The notes below the pieces were generated by a model. It ran no database searches. It worked only from the letters and a program-made list of their open reading frames with translations, and was not told the DNA's origin. A DNA stretch of 64,000 nucleotides from Deltaproteobacteria bacterium (GTDB taxonomy: Bacteria > Myxococcota_C > UBA6777). The position numbers and the translations under genes were made by a program. The stretch spans positions 310,001 through 374,000 of the forward strand of contig SBHC01000040.1 of the NCBI GenBank assembly GCA_006226375.1. The letters run 5' to 3'. Of the stretch, positions 1 to 8,885 are shown one piece after another (position 1 is the first letter of the stretch; every line of letters begins with the position of its first letter).

Positions 1-59
1 GGGCAGCATAACCAAAAGTCGGCTGCTTCGTCTACCCGAGGTTGTCACAAAAATATTCC

Positions 60-89
60 TTGACACCTTTGGAAAGGGTTTGCTAGCGT
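60..89 (+). promoter_or_regulatory. Probable promoter of the his operon
   Basis: A perfect -35 TTGACA (60-65) is followed after 18 bp by TAGCGT (84-89) as a weak -10. It lies about 60 bp upstream of the His-rich leader peptide, which is where an attenuated his promoter should be. Other TTGACA boxes in this window also show 16-18 bp spacing. The -10 match is poor, so the assignment rests on the -35 and on position. Confidence 0.45.
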
Positions 90-150
90 GACTCCACGAG
101 CACAAACGTGCCGAACCAATAACACTCAAAAAGAAAGTACCCTTACTTTC

Positions 151-216
151 ATGTTTTCGTTGCACCACCTCCATCATCATCATAGCAACATTCACTCCGT
201 CTCAGGAGAGAGGTGA
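151..216 (+). CDS. hisL: Histidine operon leader peptide
   Basis: This is a 21-residue open frame starting MFSLHHLHHHHSNIHS with 7 histidines, four of them consecutive CAT codons. It ends at TGA 214-216, about 35 nt before a Rho-independent terminator and about 137 nt before hisG. In enteric his operons a His-rich leader peptide makes the ribosome stall when charged tRNA-His is scarce, which favours an antiterminator. The stop region TGATG (214-218) can pair with CATCA (234-238), or TGATGG (214-219) with CCATCA (171-176) inside the His codons. These are candidate mutually exclusive helices. There is no strong Shine-Dalgarno. The function is inferred from codon content and position. Confidence 0.85.
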   Translation: MFSLHHLHHHHSNIHSVSGER

Positions 217-250
217 TGGTGTAACCGCTGCAACATCATAGGCATTTGAG

Positions 251-285
251 AACGCCGACTCTTTCTAGGGTCGGCGTTTTTTTTT
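251..285 (+). terminator. his attenuator (intrinsic terminator)
   Basis: A 9-bp perfect stem, AACGCCGAC (251-259) with GTCGGCGTT (270-278), has a 10-nt loop and runs into nine consecutive T (277-285). It sits between the His-rich leader peptide and hisG, so it would stop transcription of the operon unless an upstream alternative structure forms. This is the classical attenuation layout. Confidence 0.9.
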
Positions 286-352
286 GCTCAATTCCTCGAA
301 GAATTGGGCGCTTCGACTGGAAACAGTCACAACCGGGGGAGACGAGAAGACC

Positions 353-1219
353 ATGACCGACGCTAGCAAACTTCGCATTGCACTACCCAAAGGACGGATG
401 AAGGATGGTGTGTTCCAACTTCTTGGCGATGCGGGGATTCAGATCCGTATGGGTTCCAGGAATTATCGGCCACTTCTTTCTTTGCCTTGGTTGGAAGCCA
501 AGATTCTCAAGCCCCAAAACACCATTGAGATGCTTCATGCTGGATCGCGAGACATCGGGTTTGCTGGAGCCGATTGGGTGGCTGAACTGGGCGCGGACCT
601 CGTGGAACTTCTTGACACTGGCATGGATCCTGTTCGCTTGGTCGCTGCTGCGCCAGCGTTCTTGTTGGAGAACGGCAAGCTACCCAAGCGCAAGCTGGTG
701 GTTGCTTCCGAGTACCAACGACTTACCCAAAACTGGATCAAGGCTTCGGGAATGGACGCGCAGTTTGTCCGAACCTATGGAGCCACAGAGGTATTTCCCC
801 CGGAAGACGCCGACTGTATCGTGGACAACACAGCCACTGGCGCTACTTTGCGCAGCAACAACCTCGACATTGTCGATGAACTGATGACCTCCTCCACCCG
901 AATGTATGTGAACCCCCGAGTCATGGATGTTCCCGAAAAACGCGAGCGCGTGGAGCATCTGGTGATGGTGATTCAGTCTGTGCTGGAAGCTCGCAAGCGT
1001 GTGATGCTGGAAGTGAATGTGTCGAGCGAAGGTCTGGAAGCTCTTGTGGACATTCTCCCTTGCATGCGAGAACCCACGATCTCGGAGCTACACGGGGAGC
1101 AAGGTTACGCTGTGAAAGTGGCGGTTCTGCGGAAGAATCTTCCGAATTTGATGCCACGAATCAAAGCCGTTGGGGGCACTGACATTGTGGTCTCCAAGAT
1201 CAACCAAATTATACCGTAG
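353..1219 (+). CDS. hisG: ATP phosphoribosyltransferase, long form
   Basis: HisG catalyses the first step of histidine synthesis, joining ATP and PRPP to give phosphoribosyl-ATP. The 288-residue product opens MTDASKLRIALPKGRM, the usual HisG N-terminus. It has the substrate-binding region around DCIVDNTATGATLR and a C-terminal segment (about 215-288) ending in a regulatory ACT-like fold typical of the long form, so no HisZ partner is needed and feedback inhibition by histidine is expected. Start 353 is chosen over an in-frame ATG at 284 because it follows a GGGGGAGACGAG ribosome site and matches the family N-terminus; 284 lies inside the attenuator T tract. It is the first structural gene of the operon, 9 nt before the next. 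Confidence 0.96.
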   Translation: MTDASKLRIALPKGRMKDGVFQLLGDAGIQIRMGSRNYRPLLSLPWLEAKILKPQNTIEMLHAGSRDIGFAGADWVAELGADLVELLDTGMDPVRLVAAAPAFLLENGKLPKRKLVVASEYQRLTQNWIKASGMDAQFVRTYGATEVFPPEDADCIVDNTATGATLRSNNLDIVDELMTSSTRMYVNPRVMDVPEKRERVEHLVMVIQSVLEARKRVMLEVNVSSEGLEALVDILPCMREPTISELHGEQGYAVKVAVLRKNLPNLMPRIKAVGGTDIVVSKINQIIP

Positions 1220-1228
1220 GAGGCCAGG

Positions 1229-2965
1229 ATGAACTCTTCAAGACGAGCCATCGAAGTTGTTCCTGTGACCGCTGTTCGTGAGGGCTCAGCCTACAAGGTT
1301 CCTCGGCATCAAGCTCCTATGGATTTGATGCTCGACGGGAACGAAGGCAAAGCCCCACCCGACGAGCTTCTCCAATGTCTCCGAAACTATGACAACGGCC
1401 CGGTGTTTCGGTATCCCAGCACGAAATCTCTGGAGGCTCTTTTGACCGAACGGTTGGGGCTCTCCTCTGGCCAACTTCTTGTGACAGCCGGCGCTGACGA
1501 CGGGATTGACCGCATTTGTCGGACCATGCTCTCGGAAGGTCGGGAGGTTTTGGTCCCCTGGCCCACGTTTGAGATGCTCGTTCGCTACGCCAGCGTCGCT
1601 GGGGGCAACGTGACCAAGGTTCCTTGGGTTCCTGGCTCTGCTTTTCCTGTGGATGACTTCATTCACCAAGCTACCGAAGACACAGGCCTGTTGATGGTGG
1701 TAAGCCCCAACAATCCGACTGGAAGCGTGGTTCAGCCTCAAGACATCCAACGACTCTCCGAAGCCTTGCCCCATGTGCTGATCTTGCTGGATCTGGCGTA
1801 CGTTGAGTTTGCTGATAAGGATCTAACGGAGCTTGCACTTACATTACCCAACGTTGTGGTTACCCGGACGCTGTCCAAAGCCTGGGGACTGGCGGGTTTG
1901 CGGGTCGGGTACGCGGTCTCCAACGAGACTGTCATTGGCTGGCTTCGGGTGGCGGGTGAACCCTACGCCGTGTCAGGTCCTTCGTTGGTGATCGCTGAGG
2001 AACGCTTGCGGACCGGTGAAGAAGAAGTGGATGAGTTTATCTCGTTTGTCCGAAACTCCCGGTCTTCCTTGGAGTCTTTGCTGGATTCTCTTGGTGCTCG
2101 TGTCATTCCTTCGCAGGGGAACTTTGTGTTTGCGGAGGTCTCAGATTCGCTCTGGATGCGCGACGCGATGGCTGGAATGGGGATCGGAATCCGGGCGTTT
2201 CCAGGGAAGCCTGCGTTGGAGCGAGGCATTCGAATCACCAGTCCACGAAACGAACAACAAGCCGAGCGTTTGGAGCATGCTCTTCGCACGGTGATGAAGC
2301 CTGAGGCCATCTTGTTTGACATGGACGGTGTGTTGGCTGATGTGACCCCATCCTACCGACAGGCTATTCTTTCCACCGCTCAGCACTTTGGTGTCACTCT
2401 CGAACCTTCGGATATTACGGAGATCAAGGAAGCTGGCGACGCCAACAACGACTGGATTGTGACCCAGCGGTTGCTGGCTGCCCGTGGGGTTGAGGTGTCG
2501 TTGCAAGATGTGACCGAAGTGTTTGAGTCCTTTTACCAGGGAACGGAGGAACAGCCCGGTCTCTGGACGAAAGAGAAACTTCTTATGGAGAGAGAGGCTT
2601 TGCAAGAGCTGGCAAAAGCCTATCCGCTGGCGATCGTTACAGGTCGCCCTCGGCGGGACGCTCTGCGCTTTTTGGAACAATACGACATCTCCGATTGCTT
2701 CCGATGTTGTGTTTGTATGGAAGATGCTCCGGCCAAGCCCAACCCTGCGCCAGTTACCCTTGCAATGGAGAAGTTGGGGGTGCTGACCGCCTGGATGATT
2801 GGAGATACCCCCGACGATGTTCGGGCCGCTCGCGGAGCCCAAGTTCTGCCCCTGGGGATTGTGGCTTCCGGTGATGATGCAGAGAAAACCAGTCTCGCCT
2901 TGGTTCGAGCCGGAGCCGCTCGTGTCGTTGCTCAAACATCTGACATTGTGGGGTTGTTGCCATGA
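1229..2965 (+). CDS. hisC: Fusion: histidinol-phosphate aminotransferase plus HAD phosphatase
   Basis: This is a 578-residue two-domain protein. Residues 1 to about 355 are a class I/II PLP aminotransferase of HisC type: NNPTG at 161-165, D188 and Y191 in LLDLAYVEF, and the Schiff-base lysine K217 in [11 protein letters not shown]. Residues about 358-578 are a HAD subfamily IA hydrolase: nucleophile motif FDMDGVLAD (364-367 DMDG), TGRPRRD as motif II, KPNP as motif III and [13 protein letters not shown] as motif IV. HisC makes L-histidinol phosphate. The HAD half is well placed to remove its phosphate, because hisB next door encodes only the dehydratase and no other phosphatase is in the operon. 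Activity of the HAD half is inferred. The stop overlaps the hisB start (ATGA). Confidence 0.92.
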   Translation: MNSSRRAIEVVPVTAVREGSAYKVPRHQAPMDLMLDGNEGKAPPDELLQCLRNYDNGPVFRYPSTKSLEALLTERLGLSSGQLLVTAGADDGIDRICRTMLSEGREVLVPWPTFEMLVRYASVAGGNVTKVPWVPGSAFPVDDFIHQATEDTGLLMVVSPNNPTGSVVQPQDIQRLSEALPHVLILLDLAYVEFADKDLTELALTLPNVVVTRTLSKAWGLAGLRVGYAVSNETVIGWLRVAGEPYAVSGPSLVIAEERLRTGEEEVDEFISFVRNSRSSLESLLDSLGARVIPSQGNFVFAEVSDSLWMRDAMAGMGIGIRAFPGKPALERGIRITSPRNEQQAERLEHALRTVMKPEAILFDMDGVLADVTPSYRQAILSTAQHFGVTLEPSDITEIKEAGDANNDWIVTQRLLAARGVEVSLQDVTEVFESFYQGTEEQPGLWTKEKLLMEREALQELAKAYPLAIVTGRPRRDALRFLEQYDISDCFRCCVCMEDAPAKPNPAPVTLAMEKLGVLTAWMIGDTPDDVRAARGAQVLPLGIVASGDDAEKTSLALVRAGAARVVAQTSDIVGLLP

Positions 2966-3549
2966 CAGCAAGAACTGCAACGGTCGCACGAAAGACCAAA
3001 GAGACTGATATCTCTCTAACTCTTAACCTGGATGGAACAGGACAGTCTGACATCTCTACGGGTATCGGCTTTTTGGACCACATGCTTACTGCTTTGGCCA
3101 AACATTCTCGTATGGATTTGCAGCTCTCTTGCAAGGGAGATCTGCACATCGATGATCATCACAGCGCCGAAGATTGCGGACTTGTTTTGGGAGAAGCCTT
3201 GTTGGAGGCGTTGGGAGAGCGACGTGGCATTCGTCGATTCGCCTCTGCCTATGCCCCCCTTGATGAAGCGTTGGCGCGAACAGTCATTGATATCTCAGGT
3301 CGTCCTTTTGCTGCGATCTCACTGGACCTTCAACGCGAAGCTTTGGGAGGTTTGGCCTGTGAGAACATCCCTCATGTGTTGTTCTCCTTCGCCATGAAAG
3401 CTCAGCTTACGCTGCACGTGGATGTGCTGCGAGGAGACAATGACCATCACAAAGCGGAAGCTGCTTTTAAGTCGTTGGCTTTGGCCCTTCGAGACGCTGT
3501 TTCTCTTGATGGGTCCGATGATATCCCAAGTACCAAGGGGGTGCTGTAA
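2962..3549 (+). CDS. hisB: Imidazoleglycerol-phosphate dehydratase
   Basis: HisB converts imidazole glycerol phosphate to imidazole acetol phosphate, using Mn. The 195-residue product is the size of the monofunctional enzyme and carries the metal-binding His/Glu motifs: GIGFLDHML, the [14 protein letters not shown]-type block ([12 protein letters not shown]) and a later [12 protein letters not shown]. Unlike E. coli HisB it has no phosphatase domain, which fits the HAD domain being fused to HisC instead. It overlaps hisC by 4 nt and hisH by 1 nt (TAATG), indicating translational coupling. Confidence 0.96.
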   Translation: MTARTATVARKTKETDISLTLNLDGTGQSDISTGIGFLDHMLTALAKHSRMDLQLSCKGDLHIDDHHSAEDCGLVLGEALLEALGERRGIRRFASAYAPLDEALARTVIDISGRPFAAISLDLQREALGGLACENIPHVLFSFAMKAQLTLHVDVLRGDNDHHKAEAAFKSLALALRDAVSLDGSDDIPSTKGVL

Positions 3550-4163
3550 TGACTCGCCAAGTTTCTCTTGTGCCTACAGGAACCGCCAATTTGGCTTCTG
3601 TGATGGCTGCCTTGCATCGAGCTGACGTTGAACCTGTCTTGGTCAAAGACCCCGATACGATTCGCTCTACTGACTCTCTTGTCTTACCAGGAGTTGGAGC
3701 GTTTGGGGCAGCTATGCAGACCATCCGAGGGCGGGGCTGGGTGGAAGCTATCCGTGAACGAATTCAACAGGGACGACCCACTCTGACCATCTGTTTGGGG
3801 CTGCAGATCCTTGCCGGTGGAAGCGAGGAAAGTCCTGGTGTCGAAGGGTTGTCCGTCGTTTCGGGCGCTTGCACACGCTTCCCTAACCATCTCCGGGTGC
3901 CTCAGTTTGGTTGGAGTGAAGTGTCTGCGCCTGCATCCTCTCGACTTCTTCTCTCCGGATATGCGTACTTTGCCAACTCCTATTGTCTCCGTGAAAAGCC
4001 GGAAGGGTGGGAGGTTGCAACCTCAGAGTATGGAGGTGACTATGTGGCTGCGATGGCTCGTGGCGACGTCCTTGCCTGTCAGTTTCATCCCGAGTTGTCG
4101 GGCGAATGGGGGCAGGACTTGATTCAAGGCTGGCTGCAACAAACACAAGCGGGAGGTCAATGA
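3549..4163 (+). CDS. hisH: Imidazole glycerol phosphate synthase, glutaminase subunit
   Basis: HisH is the class I glutamine amidotransferase that supplies ammonia to HisF. The 204-residue product has the nucleophile elbow TICLGLQIL with its Cys, the oxyanion region LPGVGAFG, and the His/Glu pair in CQFHPELSG. The start codon shares a base with the hisB stop, and the stop overlaps the hisF start. All active-site elements expected for the family are visible. Confidence 0.95.
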   Translation: MTRQVSLVPTGTANLASVMAALHRADVEPVLVKDPDTIRSTDSLVLPGVGAFGAAMQTIRGRGWVEAIRERIQQGRPTLTICLGLQILAGGSEESPGVEGLSVVSGACTRFPNHLRVPQFGWSEVSAPASSRLLLSGYAYFANSYCLREKPEGWEVATSEYGGDYVAAMARGDVLACQFHPELSGEWGQDLIQGWLQQTQAGGQ

Positions 4164-4951
4164 TGGCAACTCGACGTATCATTCCATGCCTGGATGTTGA
4201 CAGCGGTAGGGTTGTCAAAGGCGTGAAGTTTCAAAACCTACGAGATGCTGGGTGCCCCGTAGAGTTGGCTCGTTCGTACCAGGAACAAGGAGCCGATGAG
4301 ATTGTCATCTTGGATGTCTCTGCAACTCCCCAAGGACGCGGCCATCAGGTCGAAACCGTCAAGCGGGTGCGTGAGGTTGTGTCGGTTCCCTTAACTTGTG
4401 GGGGAGGTATCCGAAAGGTCGAGGATGCTGCGGCTTTGCTGGAAGCTGGGGCCGACAAAGTTGCGATGAACACCGCCGCTGTGTTTCGACCCGAACTCCT
4501 GTCCGAAGTGGCGGAGCGGTTTGGCCGCCAGTGTACGGTTCTTGCTGTGGACGCTGCTTCCAAAGAGGAAGGTGGCTGGGAAGTGGTGGTTTACTCTGGG
4601 AAAGAGCGCCCAGGGATGGATGCTTTGGAGTGGGTCATCGAAGCCGAACAGCGGGGAGCCGGAGAGATCCTGCTCACCAGCTGGGATCGAGATGGCACTC
4701 GTTCGGGGTATGACCTTACACAACTTCAGACGTTCTCCGAAGCTGTGCAACTTCCCATCATTGCTTCAGGTGGAGCGAACAGCCCTGAGCATCTTGTGGA
4801 CGCGCTGCAGGCTGGGGCCGATGCTGTCCTCGCGGCCTCGATCTTCCACGACGGCGACTGGACCATGAACGGCTTGAAGGATGTCCTGCGTGACATGGGT
4901 ATGAACGTGCGACCTCCGTATCGTCGCCATACAAAGGGAGCTTCGGCATGA
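4163..4951 (+). CDS. hisF: Imidazole glycerol phosphate synthase, cyclase subunit
   Basis: HisF is a (beta/alpha)8 barrel that uses ammonia from HisH to convert PRFAR to imidazole glycerol phosphate and AICAR; the AICAR then feeds purine synthesis. The sequence starts [20 protein letters not shown], with the first catalytic Asp in PCLDV and the second in AVDAASKEE. Phosphate-binding Gly-rich turns appear near CGGGIRK and IASGGANS. Tandem ATGs lie at 4160 and 4163. The second is preferred because it sits 6 nt after GGGAGG (4151-4156), but 4160 would give the ATGA overlap with hisH. The stop overlaps the next start. Confidence 0.95.
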   Translation: MATRRIIPCLDVDSGRVVKGVKFQNLRDAGCPVELARSYQEQGADEIVILDVSATPQGRGHQVETVKRVREVVSVPLTCGGGIRKVEDAAALLEAGADKVAMNTAAVFRPELLSEVAERFGRQCTVLAVDAASKEEGGWEVVVYSGKERPGMDALEWVIEAEQRGAGEILLTSWDRDGTRSGYDLTQLQTFSEAVQLPIIASGGANSPEHLVDALQAGADAVLAASIFHDGDWTMNGLKDVLRDMGMNVRPPYRRHTKGASA

Positions 4952-6246
4952 TCATTCCATCGATTGATTTGATGGCAGGGCAAACGGTCCAACTGGTAGG
5001 CGGAAAAGAAAAGGCCCTCGACGCTGGTTCTCCGGTTCCATGGGCTGAGAAGTTTGGCCGCGTTGGTGAGATTGCTGTCATTGATCTGGACGCAGCCATG
5101 CGCCAGGGGAGTAACGCTGACCTCATTAAGGAGGTTCTTCCCATCGCTCGTTGCCGCGTTGGCGGTGGCATTCGTGACGTCGAAACCGGTCTTCAATGGC
5201 TGAACGCTGGCGCTGCCAAGATCATCCTGGGTACTGCTGCCAAACCTGAGATCCTTCAGCAATTCCCGAAAGATCGAGTGATTGCTGCTCTTGATGCTGT
5301 TCACGGTGAAGTCGTTGTGGAGGGTTGGAAGCAGGGAACCGGGAGGAACGTTGTCGAACGGATGGAGGAGCTGATTCCGTATGTGAGCGGTTTTCTCGTT
5401 ACATTCGTCGAGAGAGAAGGTCAACTCAAAGGCATCGACATGGAGGAAGTGGCCCGGCTCAAGAAGGCCGCTGGCGATACTCAGCTGACCATTGCTGGAG
5501 GAGTCGCTACCCCAGAAGAGGTCGGTGAACTCGACCGGATGGGTGTTGACGCCCAGGTTGGGATGGCCCTCTACACCGGCAAGTTTGACTTGGCTGATGC
5601 TATGGGAGCCTGTCTCAAGTCGGATCGTCCCGATGGATTGTGGCCCACGGTGATAACCGACCCTGTGGGGGTGGCTTTGGGTTTGGCCTACTCCAGCCAG
5701 GAGAGTCTTCGGGAGGCGCTGGTTCGCGGCGTGGGTGCGTACCAATCCAGGAGTCGTGGGCTTTGGGTGAAAGGCATGACTTCAGGGGCAACTCAGAAGC
5801 TCTTGCGGGTTGATATGGATTGCGATCGTGACACCTTGCGGTTTGTTGTGGGTCAGGAATCACCGGGGTTTTGCCACAAAGACACCTGGACCTGTTGGGG
5901 AGCCGACTGGGGGATTCCACGGTTGGAGCGAGTGTTACAGCAGCGCCGTTCACAGGCACCTGAAGGCTCTTACACCCAGCGCTTGTTTGAGGACTCCGCG
6001 TTGTTGGAAGCAAAGCTCCGTGAAGAAGTGGAGGAACTCATCGCAGCGTCTGATGAAAAGGGTGTTGCTTGGGAAGCGGCTGATGTTCTGTACTTTACGA
6101 TGGTTCGTATGATTCAACAGGGGGTTTCGTTGCAGGACGTTGGCAAAGAGTTGGACCGTCGCGCTCTCAACGTCACCCGGCGAAAAGGGGACGCCAAACC
6201 TGGCGCTTTGACCGAGTCATTCAAGAGCAAGGAAGGGGGAAACTAA
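4948..6246 (+). CDS. hisA: Triple fusion HisA-HisI-HisE
   Basis: A 432-residue protein joins three activities. Residues 1 to about 224 are HisA (ProFAR isomerase) with catalytic Asp candidates D7 in PSIDLMAG and D116 in AALDAVHG, and phosphate loops VGGGIRD and IAGGVAT. Residues about 226-318 are the phosphoribosyl-AMP cyclohydrolase (HisI), with SRSRGLWVKGMTSG, MDCDRDT and the zinc ligands in GFCHKDTWTCWG. Residues about 324-418 are the phosphoribosyl-ATP pyrophosphohydrolase (HisE), with PEGSYTQRLF, EEVEELIAA and WEAADVLYF. The HisI-HisE half resembles the module of fungal HIS4 (blocks DRPDGL, TSGxxQKLL and VTRRKGDAKP, compared from memory). The stop shares a base with the hisD start. No frameshift is seen at the domain joins. 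Confidence 0.93.
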   Translation: MIIPSIDLMAGQTVQLVGGKEKALDAGSPVPWAEKFGRVGEIAVIDLDAAMRQGSNADLIKEVLPIARCRVGGGIRDVETGLQWLNAGAAKIILGTAAKPEILQQFPKDRVIAALDAVHGEVVVEGWKQGTGRNVVERMEELIPYVSGFLVTFVEREGQLKGIDMEEVARLKKAAGDTQLTIAGGVATPEEVGELDRMGVDAQVGMALYTGKFDLADAMGACLKSDRPDGLWPTVITDPVGVALGLAYSSQESLREALVRGVGAYQSRSRGLWVKGMTSGATQKLLRVDMDCDRDTLRFVVGQESPGFCHKDTWTCWGADWGIPRLERVLQQRRSQAPEGSYTQRLFEDSALLEAKLREEVEELIAASDEKGVAWEAADVLYFTMVRMIQQGVSLQDVGKELDRRALNVTRRKGDAKPGALTESFKSKEGGN

Positions 6247-7502
6247 TGTTGCTTCTCGAGAAAAAACGTGAAGATGTCCCGCTGTTACGAAGGAATCCTG
6301 TGGACGCGGAGACATTGTCCAAAACCGCAGTGATCCTTGAAGATGTACGCTCAGAAGGAGAGGAGGCTCTTCGCCGGTACGCCGAGAAGTTTGGCGATTG
6401 GAACCCCGACCAAAAGCTGATTTGGTACAAAGACGATTTGCAGGAAGTCTTCCGCTCCATGCCGAAGGAAGACCAGGAGCTTCTTGTCCGGTGCGCGGAA
6501 CGAGTGCAGCGGTTTGCAGAAGCCCAACGCGCTTGCCTGACCGAAACCAAAGTTGCGATCCCCGGTGGGTTTGCAGGGCAGTCGGTAGCTCCCATGGATA
6601 AGGCCGGATGTTATGCACCTGGAGGTCGCTTTCCTCTTCCATCCTCCGTGTTGATGACGGCCGTGACGGCTCGTGTCGCCGGGGTCTCCGAGGTTTGGGT
6701 GGCTTCTCCCAAGCCTGCTCCGATCACACTTGCTGCTGCGGCAGTGGCTGGGGCTGATGCGCTTCTGGCGGTTGGAGGTGCCCAGGCGATCGCGGCGATG
6801 GCGTTGGGCGCAGGTCCTGTTCCTGCCTGTGATGCCATTGTGGGTCCTGGGAATCGTTGGGTTACAGCTGCCAAGCAACTTGTGGCGGGCCATGTGGCCA
6901 TTGATATGCTTGCGGGACCCTCCGAGTTGGTCATCCTTGCGGACGCTTCGGCGAAACCGGATGTTGTGGCAGCCGACCTGCTCGCCCAGGCCGAGCACGA
7001 CACTGACGCCTTGCCTGTGCTGATCACAACCAGTCGTGAGTTGGTGGGTACTGTGAACGAAGCCTTGGAACGTCAGCTTGCCGTGTTACCTACAAAGCCA
7101 ACGGCTTCCGAAGCGCTCAAGAATGGCTTTGTGGTTTGTGTGGATTCGCTGGAAGAAGCGATGACGCTCTGCGACCAGATGGCACCTGAGCACCTTCAAG
7201 TGATGACGGAGAACGCAGCAGAGATTGCTCCCAAACTCCGCCACTACGGGGGTTTGTTTGTGGGTAGTGGGACTGCAGAGGTTTTGGGGGATTACTGTGC
7301 GGGACCCAATCACACCCTCCCGACCGGCGGAACCGCTCGATCGGCCGGTGGCTTGTGCGTTAACCACTTCCTTCGGGTTCGGACCTGGATGCAAATTGAT
7401 GATGAATCCCAGTCGCAAGAACTGGTGCAAGACGCTGTAGCACTCGCTCGTCACGAAGGTTTGGAAGCCCACGCTCGTGCCGCCGAGCAACGTTTGGTGT
7501 GA
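6246..7502 (+). CDS. hisD: Histidinol dehydrogenase
   Basis: HisD carries out the last two steps of histidine synthesis, oxidising histidinol to histidine with NAD and zinc. The 418-residue product has the family landmarks GCYAPGGRFPLPSSVLM, GAQAIAAMALG, VGPGNRWVTAAK, IDMLAGPSELVI, QAEHDTDA and GPNHTLPTGGTARS; the last two regions contain the zinc-binding Gln/His and an active-site His. It follows the HisA-HisI-HisE gene with a TAATG overlap, so this order mirrors the HisI-HisE-HisD order of fungal HIS4, only as separate polypeptides. It is the last gene of the operon and ends 11 nt from the convergent purA gene, with no clear terminator between. Confidence 0.96.
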   Translation: MLLLEKKREDVPLLRRNPVDAETLSKTAVILEDVRSEGEEALRRYAEKFGDWNPDQKLIWYKDDLQEVFRSMPKEDQELLVRCAERVQRFAEAQRACLTETKVAIPGGFAGQSVAPMDKAGCYAPGGRFPLPSSVLMTAVTARVAGVSEVWVASPKPAPITLAAAAVAGADALLAVGGAQAIAAMALGAGPVPACDAIVGPGNRWVTAAKQLVAGHVAIDMLAGPSELVILADASAKPDVVAADLLAQAEHDTDALPVLITTSRELVGTVNEALERQLAVLPTKPTASEALKNGFVVCVDSLEEAMTLCDQMAPEHLQVMTENAAEIAPKLRHYGGLFVGSGTAEVLGDYCAGPNHTLPTGGTARSAGGLCVNHFLRVRTWMQIDDESQSQELVQDAVALARHEGLEAHARAAEQRLV

Positions 7503-7513
7503 TAGGTAGGTTG

Positions 7514-8797
7514 CTATCGTACGATGGCTTGCTCGCGGCCGGGTCCAATGCAGATGATAGCTACGGGAACACCGCAGAGTTCTTCGAGACGTTGGACGTA
7601 GTTTTGTGCGGTCGTGGGTAACTCCTCGAAAGTGCGTGCGGAAGAGATGTCTTCGGTCCAGCCCGGCATTTCTTCGTAGACCGGCTCAAGTTTGTCGAGG
7701 AGCCTCGCGCTGGTGGGTAACTCCTCGATGGTTTCGCCGTCGAGGAGGTAGTGGGTACAGATCGAGATAGACTCAAAACCCGACAGCACATCAAGCTTGG
7801 TTAAAGCTAAGTGGGTGAGGCCGTTGATGCGCGCGGCGAACTTGGCGATGGGCACATCAAACCAGCCGCATCTGCGGGGACGACCGGTGGTTACGCCAAA
7901 CTCACCACCTTGTTGTTGGAGCCGGGAGCCCAAGTCATCGTCCAGCTCTGTGGGGAAAGGTCCAGCGCCCACACGGGTCAGGTACGCTTTCGTCACCCCC
8001 AAAACAGAATCGATGCATGTCGGTCCGATGCCGCTTCCCGTGCAAACGCCACCCGCTGTCGGGTTGGAAGACGTTACAAACGGATAGGTGCCGTGGTCGA
8101 GGTCGAGCAGGGTGCCTTGGGCTCCTTCAAAGAGGATCTCTTCCCCGGCCTTGCGGGCCTTTTCTAACATCACGGCTGTGTCGGTGATATGGGGCCGAAG
8201 TCGTTCAATGAACGGTTGGTACTCCGCAACGATGGACTCAACCGTGAGCGGCTTGCTCTTGTAAATCTCAGTCAGGAGGAGGTTGGTGTAGGCAAGGTTG
8301 CGGGCGAGCTTGGTGCGAAACTCTTCGAGGTCGAGAAGGTCGCCCATCCGAATCCCTCGTCGCGCTGCCTTGTCTGTGTAGGCAGGGCCGATCCCTTTTT
8401 TGGTGGTGCCGATCTTTTGGTCACCTTTGCGCTCTTCTTCCAGGCGATCGAGCAGCAAATGGTACGGCATAACAACATGAGCCGCGTCGCTGATAAACAA
8501 GTTGTTCATGCTAAGACCGCGAGCTTCCAATCCTTCCATCTCTCCGACCAAAGAAGGCGGATGGACCACGGTTCCATTCGCGATGATGTTCTTCTTTTCG
8601 GAATGCAAGATACCTGAAGGGATCAGGTGAAGCTCAAACTGCTCGTCTCCGACAATGACAGTGTGACCTGCGTTCATTCCACCGCTGGAACGAGCGATCA
8701 CTCCGGCGGTTGCGGCGAGCATGTCGGTGACTCTGCCCTTACCTTCGTCTCCCCACTGTGCCCCCAAAAGAATCTTTGTTTGACCGAGGTCCGTCAT
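7514..8797 (-). CDS. purA: Adenylosuccinate synthetase
   Basis: PurA couples GTP hydrolysis to condensation of IMP and aspartate, the first committed step to AMP. The 427-residue protein is of full family length and begins MTDLGQTKILLGAQWGDEGK, which contains the phosphate-binding GDEGKG loop. It also has NAGHTV, the GTTKKGIGPAY block, the switch region EGAQGTLLDLDHGTYPF and the ASN/TGRPRR guanine/IMP region. It is the last gene of the leftward nucleotide operon, 88 nt after purD, and is convergent with hisD. Confidence 0.96.
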   Translation of the reverse strand: MTDLGQTKILLGAQWGDEGKGRVTDMLAATAGVIARSSGGMNAGHTVIVGDEQFELHLIPSGILHSEKKNIIANGTVVHPPSLVGEMEGLEARGLSMNNLFISDAAHVVMPYHLLLDRLEEERKGDQKIGTTKKGIGPAYTDKAARRGIRMGDLLDLEEFRTKLARNLAYTNLLLTEIYKSKPLTVESIVAEYQPFIERLRPHITDTAVMLEKARKAGEEILFEGAQGTLLDLDHGTYPFVTSSNPTAGGVCTGSGIGPTCIDSVLGVTKAYLTRVGAGPFPTELDDDLGSRLQQQGGEFGVTTGRPRRCGWFDVPIAKFAARINGLTHLALTKLDVLSGFESISICTHYLLDGETIEELPTSARLLDKLEPVYEEMPGWTEDISSARTFEELPTTAQNYVQRLEELCGVPVAIICIGPGREQAIVR

Positions 8798-8885
8798 TCT
8801 GCCTTTTCCTTTTTATGCTCGTCAGCATCGTTTGTCCTGGTGTCTCCAAAACCGATACGTTTACTGCTTGGGTAACGTCGGCTTC

